Shown here piece by piece: positions 59,501-64,000 of a DNA stretch of 64,000 nucleotides (position 1 is the stretch's first letter; every line of letters begins with the position of its first letter). The position numbers and the translations under genes are program-made. The stretch is from a bacterium (GTDB taxonomy: Bacteria; Bacillota; Clostridia; Oscillospirales; Acutalibacteraceae): the NCBI GenBank assembly GCA_022774755.1, contig JALFLK010000035.1:1-64000 (forward strand). Reading direction: 5' to 3'. The notes below the pieces were generated by a model that was not told where the DNA came from, did no database searches, and was given only the letters and a program-made list of their open reading frames with translations.

Positions 59501-60259
59501 AACATCGGACAGGTGCTTGAGGTGCATTTGGGATATGCCGCAAAAGCCTTAGGCTGGAAGATTATGACCCCTGTATTTGACGGCGCCCACGAGCAGGATA
59601 TATTTGAGGCTCTTAAAGACGCAGGATACAGCGAAGACGGAAAGACATGGCTTATTGACGGAAGAACGGGCGAAAGGTTCGACAACCCGGTAACCGTTGG
59701 ATATATGTATTATCTCAAGCTCCATCACCTTGTTGACGATAAAATCCACGCAAGAAGCACAGGCCCGTACTCACTGGTTACTCAGCAGCCCTTGGGCGGT
59801 AAGGCTCAGTTCGGCGGACAGCGTTTCGGAGAGATGGAAGTTTGGGCGCTGGAGGCTTACGGCGCAGCATATACATTGCAGGAAATCCTTACGGTTAAGT
59901 CCGACGATGTTGTGGGCCGTGTCAAGACCTACGAAGCTATCGTTAAGGGACAGAACATTCCTTCTCCGGGAATACCGGAATCCTTTAAGGTTCTTATTAA
60001 AGAGCTTCAGTCCCTTGCACTTGATGTTTCGGTGCTTGATAAGGACAACAATGAAATAGATTTGAAGCAGAAGTTTGACGAGGACGAGGATCTTCCTGTT
60101 GCAGAAGACGACGCAACACTTGAGGAAGATCAGGTAATGACCTCTATGGACGGCTTTGTGCTTGACGAAGACTCCGAAGAGGGCAATATGTTCGATGAGT
60201 CGTCAATAGTTGACGATGTTGACGAAACCTTTGACCTTGACGGCAGCGACGAGTTTTAA
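56540..60259 (+). CDS. rpoB: RNA polymerase beta subunit
   Basis: Catalytic subunit with beta-prime. ATG 56540 with AAGGAGTGAT upstream gives [20 protein letters not shown]; earlier in-frame ATG 56507 has no ribosome site. 1239 residues with the usual blocks: [19 protein letters not shown], rifampicin region [18 protein letters not shown] and [19 protein letters not shown] (residues ~491-525), [65 protein letters not shown]. The C-terminus has an acidic ~60-residue tail ([30 protein letters not shown]) as in several clostridia. One rifampicin-pocket residue is Pro (P494) where most bacteria have Gln. Confidence 0.98.
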   Translation: MVNVKPVKLGKNERMSFGKIDEVIDMPNLIEVQKNSYKWFLEEGLKEVFKDVSGITDYTGNLVLDFIDYTLDVDKPNYSIIECKERDATYSVALRVTARLLNKETGEIKESNVFMGDFPLMTPSGTFIINGAERVIVSQLVRSPGVYYKMEHDKTGKELFSSTVIPNRGAWLEYENDVNDVFYVRIDKNRKLPVTAFIRALGLGTDAEILDFFGDDDRMKATIEKDTTKSVEEGLLEVYRKLRPSEPPTVESAQTHLNNLFFDPKRYDMSRVGRYKYNKKLGISQRLTGQVLAEPVANPRTGEVMANRGDKISRELAVEIENAGVNSAFVKLTDKNDKIIKIISNGMVDISKYVDFDAAKECGINEHVRFSVLCEILDSAQSEEELKEMLRERSSELVPNHIIVDDIFATINYMNCLAEGVGVTDDIDHLGNRRIRSVGELLQNQFRIGFSRLERVIRERMTLQAQDLETLSPNTLINIRPVTAAIKEFFGSSPLSQFMDQTNPLAELTHKRRLSALGPGGLSRDRAGFEVRDVHYTHYGRMCPIETPEGPNIGLISYLATFARINKYGFIEAPFRKIDKEKGVVTDEVVYMTADMEDEFVVAQANEPLDEEGHFKNSKVVGRYRDGFVELPADRFDYMDVSPRMVVSVATAMIPFLENDDANRALMGSNMQRQAVPLMVTESPIVGTGMEYKAGVDSGVCVLAEDDGLVLAVDADHVRVQYDSGKIVDHEIIKFLRSNQGTCFNQIPVVEKGQRVVKGEVLADGPATKNGEIALGKNALIGFMTWEGYNYEDAVLISEKIVRDDVYTSIHIEEYDTEARDTKLGPEEITRDIPQVGEDMLKDLDENGIIHIGSEVHAGDILVGKVTPKGETELTAEERLLRAIFGEKAREVRDTSLRVPHGESGIVVDVKVFTRENSRNELQPGVNKVVRCYIAQKRKISVGDKMAGRHGNKGVVSRILPVEDMPFLPDGTPLDIVLNPLGVPSRMNIGQVLEVHLGYAAKALGWKIMTPVFDGAHEQDIFEALKDAGYSEDGKTWLIDGRTGERFDNPVTVGYMYYLKLHHLVDDKIHARSTGPYSLVTQQPLGGKAQFGGQRFGEMEVWALEAYGAAYTLQEILTVKSDDVVGRVKTYEAIVKGQNIPSPGIPESFKVLIKELQSLALDVSVLDKDNNEIDLKQKFDEDEDLPVAEDDATLEEDQVMTSMDGFVLDEDSEEGNMFDESSIVDDVDETFDLDGSDEF

Positions 60260-60273
60260 GGAGGAGAAAAATT

Positions 60274-63200
60274 ATGGAAAATATTGTATTTGACTCAATA
60301 AAAATAGGACTTGCTTCTCCGGAAAAAATTCGTGAATGGTCGTACGGCGAGGTTAAAAAACCCGAAACAATTAACTACCGTACACTTAAGCCGGAGCGTG
60401 ACGGACTTTTCTGCGAGCGTATTTTCGGACCTACAAAGGACTGGGAGTGTCACTGCGGTAAGTACAAGAGAATCCGCTTTAAGGGCAAGGTCTGCGACCG
60501 ATGCGGAGTAGAGGTAACAAGAGCAAAGGTAAGGCGTGAGCGTATGGGTCACATCGAGCTTGCCGCTCCTGTTTCTCACATTTGGTATTTTAAGGGCATT
60601 CCCTCAAGAATTTCCCTTATGCTTGATATTTCTCCGAGAAAGCTTGAGGAGGTTCTCTACTTTGCGTCATATATAGTAACCGATCCCGGCGACTGCCGTG
60701 ACCTTGAAAAAATGCAGTTTTTGACCGAGAACGAGTACCGTGATATGAGGGAAAAATATGAGGACGACTTCAAGGCAGGTATGGGTGCAGAAGCAATTAA
60801 AGAGCTTTTGCAGGAAATTGACCTTGATGAGCTTGCAGATTCCCTTAAAGAAGAGCTTGAAACTGCAACAGGTCAGAAGAGAGTAAGACTTCTCAAAAGA
60901 CTTGATGTTGTAGAAAGCTTCAGAAATTCCGGCAACCGTCCCGAGTGGATGATTCTCGACGTCATTCCGGTTATCCCGCCTGATATAAGACCTATGGTTC
61001 AGCTTGACGGCGGAAGGTTTGCAACATCCGACTTAAACGACCTTTACAGACGAGTTATTAACAGAAATAACCGCCTTAAAAAGCTTATAGATTTACAGGC
61101 TCCCGACATTATTATCAGAAACGAAAAGCGTATGCTTCAGGAGGCTGTTGACGCACTTATCGACAACGGCAGACGAGGCAGACCTGTTACGGGACCCAAC
61201 AACAGACCGCTGAAATCCCTTTCGGATATGCTTAAGGGTAAGCAGGGACGTTTCCGTCAGAATCTTCTGGGTAAGCGTGTTGACTATTCAGGCCGTTCCG
61301 TTATCGTTGTCGGCCCTGAGCTTAAAATGTATCAGTGCGGTCTTCCTAAGGAGATGGCTCTTGAGCTGTTTAAGCCTTTCGTTATGAAACGCCTTGTGGA
61401 AACAAAGGCAGTCATTAACATTAAAGCGGCAAGAAAAGCCGTTGAGCGTGCAAAGCCGGAGGTTTGGGACGCTCTTGAGGTTGTAATCAAGGGACACCCC
61501 GTTCTCCTTAACCGTGCGCCTACGCTTCACCGTTTGGGTATCCAGGCTTTTGAGCCTGTGCTTGTAGAGGGCAGAGCGCTTAAGCTCCATCCTTTGGCTT
61601 GTACAGCCTACAACGCCGACTTCGACGGCGACCAGATGGCTGTTCACGTTCCTCTTTCCGCTGAGGCTCAGGCTGAGGCAAGATTCCTTATGCTTGCGGC
61701 AGGCAACCTGCTCAAGCCTTCGGACGGACGCCCTGTTGTAGTTCCTACTCAGGATATGATTCTCGGCTCTTATTACCTTACTCTGGATAAAGACGGAGAA
61801 AAGGGCGAGGGCAAGTGCTTCCGTGACGTTGATGAGGCTATGATGGCATATCAGACAGGCGTTATCGAGCTTCATTCAAAAATTAAGGTTCGCCGCACCG
61901 TTGAATATAACGGCGTAAAGGAAACAGGAATCATCGACACAACAATCGGTAAAATCATATTTAACAATCCTGTTCCTCAGGATTTGGGATTTGTTGACAG
62001 AAGCAACCCCGAGGACAGATTTAAGCTTGAGATTGACTTCCTTGTTAAGAAGAAAGAGCTTGGAAAAATCATCGACGCCTGCATCAAGGTTCACGGAACC
62101 GCAAAGACATCTCAGGTTCTGGACGCAATCAAGGCGCAGGGCTACAAATATTCAACAAAGAGCGCAATCACCGTTGCCGTATGCGACGCCGAAATTCCGC
62201 CGGCTAAAAAGGAGATTATCAAAGCGGCAGAGGAACAGGTTGACGTTATCAGCGAAGAGTATATGATGGGTCTTCGTTCCAACGAGGAGCGTTACGAAGA
62301 AGTCCTCAAAATCTGGGAAAAGGCAACAAACGATGTTACCGACGCTCTTCAGAAGAACCTTGACAGATATAACCCAATCTTTATGATGGCAGACTCAGGT
62401 GCCCGTGGTAGTATGAGCCAGATTCGTCAGCTTGCAGGTATGCGAGGACTTATTGCAAACACCTCCGGTCAGACAATCGAAATTCCAATCAGAGCTAACT
62501 ACCGTGAAGGTCTTAACATTTTGGAATACTTTATTTCATCCCGTGGCGCCCGTAAAGGACTTGCCGATACCGCCCTCAGAACAGCCGACTCAGGTTACCT
62601 TACAAGACGACTTGTTGATGTTTCGCAGGAGGTTATTATCCATGAGGACGACTGCGGTACTCACGAGGGACTGGAAGTATTCGACATTAAGTCGGGCAAC
62701 AATGTTATAGAAACAATGCACGAGCGTCTGCTGGGCAGATATTTGCTTGAAGATTTCTGCGACGAAAACGGCAATGTTCTTGTTTCAAAGGACGTAATGA
62801 TGGGTCAGGAGGAAGCAGATATTATCTGCAATTCCGGCGTTAAGAGCATAAAGATAAGAAGCGTTCTGGGATGCCGTACAAAGCACGGCGCCTGCAAGAA
62901 GTGCTACGGCTCCAACCTTGCAAACGGTATGCCTGTTACAGTGGGAGAGGCTGTTGGTATTATCGCCGCTCAGTCTATCGGTGAGCCCGGTACACAGCTT
63001 ACAATGAGAACCTTCCATACAGGCGGTGTTGCGTCTGCCGAAGATATTACACAGGGTCTTCCCCGTGTTGAAGAGCTGTTTGAGTCCAGAAAGCCCAAGA
63101 GCCTTGCTATTATCAGTGAAATCGATGGTGAGGTTCGCTTTGAGGATATAAAAAACACCCGTCACGCAGTTATTTACAACAAGGAAACAGGCGAAGAGAA

Positions 63201-63819
63201 GCAGTATCTTATCCCCTTCGGTTTCCATGTTAAGGTTACAGACGGCGAGTACATTAAAAAGGGTGACAAGATTACCGACGGTGCCGTAAATCCCCACGAT
63301 ATTCTTGAAATCCTCGGAACTGCCGCTGTTCAGGACTACCTTATTTCAGAGGTGCAGAGCACCTACCGCTTACAGGGTGTTGACATCAACGATAAGCACA
63401 TCGAAATTATCGTCCGCCAGATGCTTAAAAAGGTTAAGGTTGACGACGCAGGAAGCACAAGCTTTATGCCCGGTCAGATGTACGACAGAAACGATGTTCT
63501 CTTTGAAAATGAAAAAATTAAAGAGAGAATCGCAAACGGTGAAGAAGGACTTAAAGAGGCTACCTATACCCAGCTGCTTCTGGGTATCACCAAGGCCGCC
63601 CTTGCAACCGACAGCTTTATGTCTGCCGCTTCCTTCCAGGAAACAACCAGAGTCCTTACCGACGCCGCAATCAAGGGTAAGGTTGACCCGCTTCTCGGCC
63701 TTAAAGAAAATGTTATTATCGGTAAGATTATCCCTGCCGGTACAGGTATGAGCAGATACAGAAATGTTGAGCTTGAGGAGAATAATTACATTGCTTCTCA
63801 GCAAAATGCAAATCAGTAA
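60274..63819 (+). CDS. rpoC: RNA polymerase beta-prime subunit
   Basis: 1181 residues. Zinc-finger [23 protein letters not shown] near residues 57-80, bridge and active-centre [16 protein letters not shown] (about 447-462, the three Asp that bind Mg), clamp [23 protein letters not shown], trigger loop region [16 protein letters not shown], second Cys set [13 protein letters not shown], and C-terminal [19 protein letters not shown] precedes ATG 60274, 14 nt after rpoB. A strong terminator follows. Confidence 0.98.
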   Translation: MENIVFDSIKIGLASPEKIREWSYGEVKKPETINYRTLKPERDGLFCERIFGPTKDWECHCGKYKRIRFKGKVCDRCGVEVTRAKVRRERMGHIELAAPVSHIWYFKGIPSRISLMLDISPRKLEEVLYFASYIVTDPGDCRDLEKMQFLTENEYRDMREKYEDDFKAGMGAEAIKELLQEIDLDELADSLKEELETATGQKRVRLLKRLDVVESFRNSGNRPEWMILDVIPVIPPDIRPMVQLDGGRFATSDLNDLYRRVINRNNRLKKLIDLQAPDIIIRNEKRMLQEAVDALIDNGRRGRPVTGPNNRPLKSLSDMLKGKQGRFRQNLLGKRVDYSGRSVIVVGPELKMYQCGLPKEMALELFKPFVMKRLVETKAVINIKAARKAVERAKPEVWDALEVVIKGHPVLLNRAPTLHRLGIQAFEPVLVEGRALKLHPLACTAYNADFDGDQMAVHVPLSAEAQAEARFLMLAAGNLLKPSDGRPVVVPTQDMILGSYYLTLDKDGEKGEGKCFRDVDEAMMAYQTGVIELHSKIKVRRTVEYNGVKETGIIDTTIGKIIFNNPVPQDLGFVDRSNPEDRFKLEIDFLVKKKELGKIIDACIKVHGTAKTSQVLDAIKAQGYKYSTKSAITVAVCDAEIPPAKKEIIKAAEEQVDVISEEYMMGLRSNEERYEEVLKIWEKATNDVTDALQKNLDRYNPIFMMADSGARGSMSQIRQLAGMRGLIANTSGQTIEIPIRANYREGLNILEYFISSRGARKGLADTALRTADSGYLTRRLVDVSQEVIIHEDDCGTHEGLEVFDIKSGNNVIETMHERLLGRYLLEDFCDENGNVLVSKDVMMGQEEADIICNSGVKSIKIRSVLGCRTKHGACKKCYGSNLANGMPVTVGEAVGIIAAQSIGEPGTQLTMRTFHTGGVASAEDITQGLPRVEELFESRKPKSLAIISEIDGEVRFEDIKNTRHAVIYNKETGEEKQYLIPFGFHVKVTDGEYIKKGDKITDGAVNPHDILEILGTAAVQDYLISEVQSTYRLQGVDINDKHIEIIVRQMLKKVKVDDAGSTSFMPGQMYDRNDVLFENEKIKERIANGEEGLKEATYTQLLLGITKAALATDSFMSAASFQETTRVLTDAAIKGKVDPLLGLKENVIIGKIIPAGTGMSRYRNVELEENNYIASQQNANQ

Positions 63820-63882
63820 ATCTTAATTAAATCGGATTGATTTTCATAATTTTCGGCAAATGATGAAATAAACCGAAACAGG

Positions 63883-63922
63883 GCTGTTGCAAACGCTTGA
63901 AAGCTTGCAACAGCTTTTTTTT
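63883..63922 (+). terminator. Terminator of rpoBC
   Basis: GCTGTTGCAA (63883-63892) / TTGCAACAGC (63905-63914), then eight T. The remaining 78 nt to the window end hold no recognisable feature. Confidence 0.93.
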
Positions 63923-64000
63923 AGTTCTTATTAGTATTGATAGACCGAATAAAACTTACTGATAGGCATCAATGGCAAGGGCTGTCCACTCGAAAATTGC

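Noticed and set aside
61288-61875. 195-residue frame opposite rpoC
   Set aside because: Shadow of a strongly conserved gene.

Overview
The window looks like chromosome of a low-GC, Gram-positive, anaerobic Clostridia (Firmicutes), most like a gut Ruminococcus/Oscillospiraceae-type organism. The evidence is sigma-A promoters of TTGnnn-N17-TATAAT form, strong AGGAGG ribosome sites with frequent TTG/GTG starts, Thr/Pro-linker surface proteins with cohesin-like and starch-binding-like domains, a class B sortase, a spoVAC gene, a MetH split from its reactivation domain, and Firmicute-type RpoB/RpoC. The taxon is inferred from gene content, not from a search.

Layout. (1) 1-6.5 kb: five consecutive exported or membrane-anchored surface proteins. 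The first is cut by the window edge. The other four each have their own promoter, and most have their own terminator. (2) 6.6-10.5 kb, minus strand: methionine/one-carbon operon metF - MetH reactivation domain - metH. (3) 10.6-11.1 kb: tRNA-Leu(CAG) with a consensus promoter and terminator, then a minus-strand membrane metallophosphoesterase. (4) 12.1-49.7 kb: a large cell-surface polysaccharide locus on the plus strand. It holds an initiating sugar-phosphate transferase, an HpcH-type aldolase and 2-hydroxyacid dehydrogenase, and a small foreign-looking island (ATP-grasp with an in-frame stop, AsnB-like ligase, lysine 2,3-aminomutase). These are followed by twelve glycosyltransferases, an EpsG-like polymerase and a Wzx flippase. 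Next come a DUF115 protein, a KdsB-like cytidylyltransferase, a DmpG-type aldolase fusion and a KdsC-like phosphatase. The locus ends with a VioA/VioB-like aminotransferase and acyltransferase pair, rfbDCAB, a large membrane protein, a WbpM/CapD-type dehydratase, glmS and an SGNH/DltD-like protein. (5) 49.9-54.7 kb, minus strand: cysteine desulfurase, thiI, an unusual class B sortase fusion and a small related protein. (6) 54.9-56 kb: lipoprotein and an isolated spoVAC. (7) 56.3-63.9 kb: rpoB-rpoC with a consensus promoter, a long leader and a strong terminator.

How the parts fit. The polysaccharide locus encodes nearly everything needed for a Wzx/Wzy-type heteropolymer: lipid-linked initiation, many glycosyl transfers, flipping and polymerisation. 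It also supplies the precursors dTDP-rhamnose, probably a dTDP-4-acylamido-4,6-dideoxyhexose, a UDP-HexNAc-derived 6-deoxy sugar and glucosamine-6-phosphate. The most interesting part is 32.2-35.9 kb. A pyruvate-type DRE-TIM aldolase, a KdsC-like phosphatase, a KdsB-like CMP-transferase and DUF115 (Maf-type) domains sit together, with no KdsA or NeuB. This suggests an undescribed route to a CMP-activated 2-keto-3-deoxy sugar acid in a Gram-positive. The second candidate is the 14.7-18.4 kb island, which may make and attach beta-lysine. The third is the sortase with a cytosolic MoaB/CinA-like domain and a C-terminal InlB-type repeat; it could act on the surface proteins at the left end.
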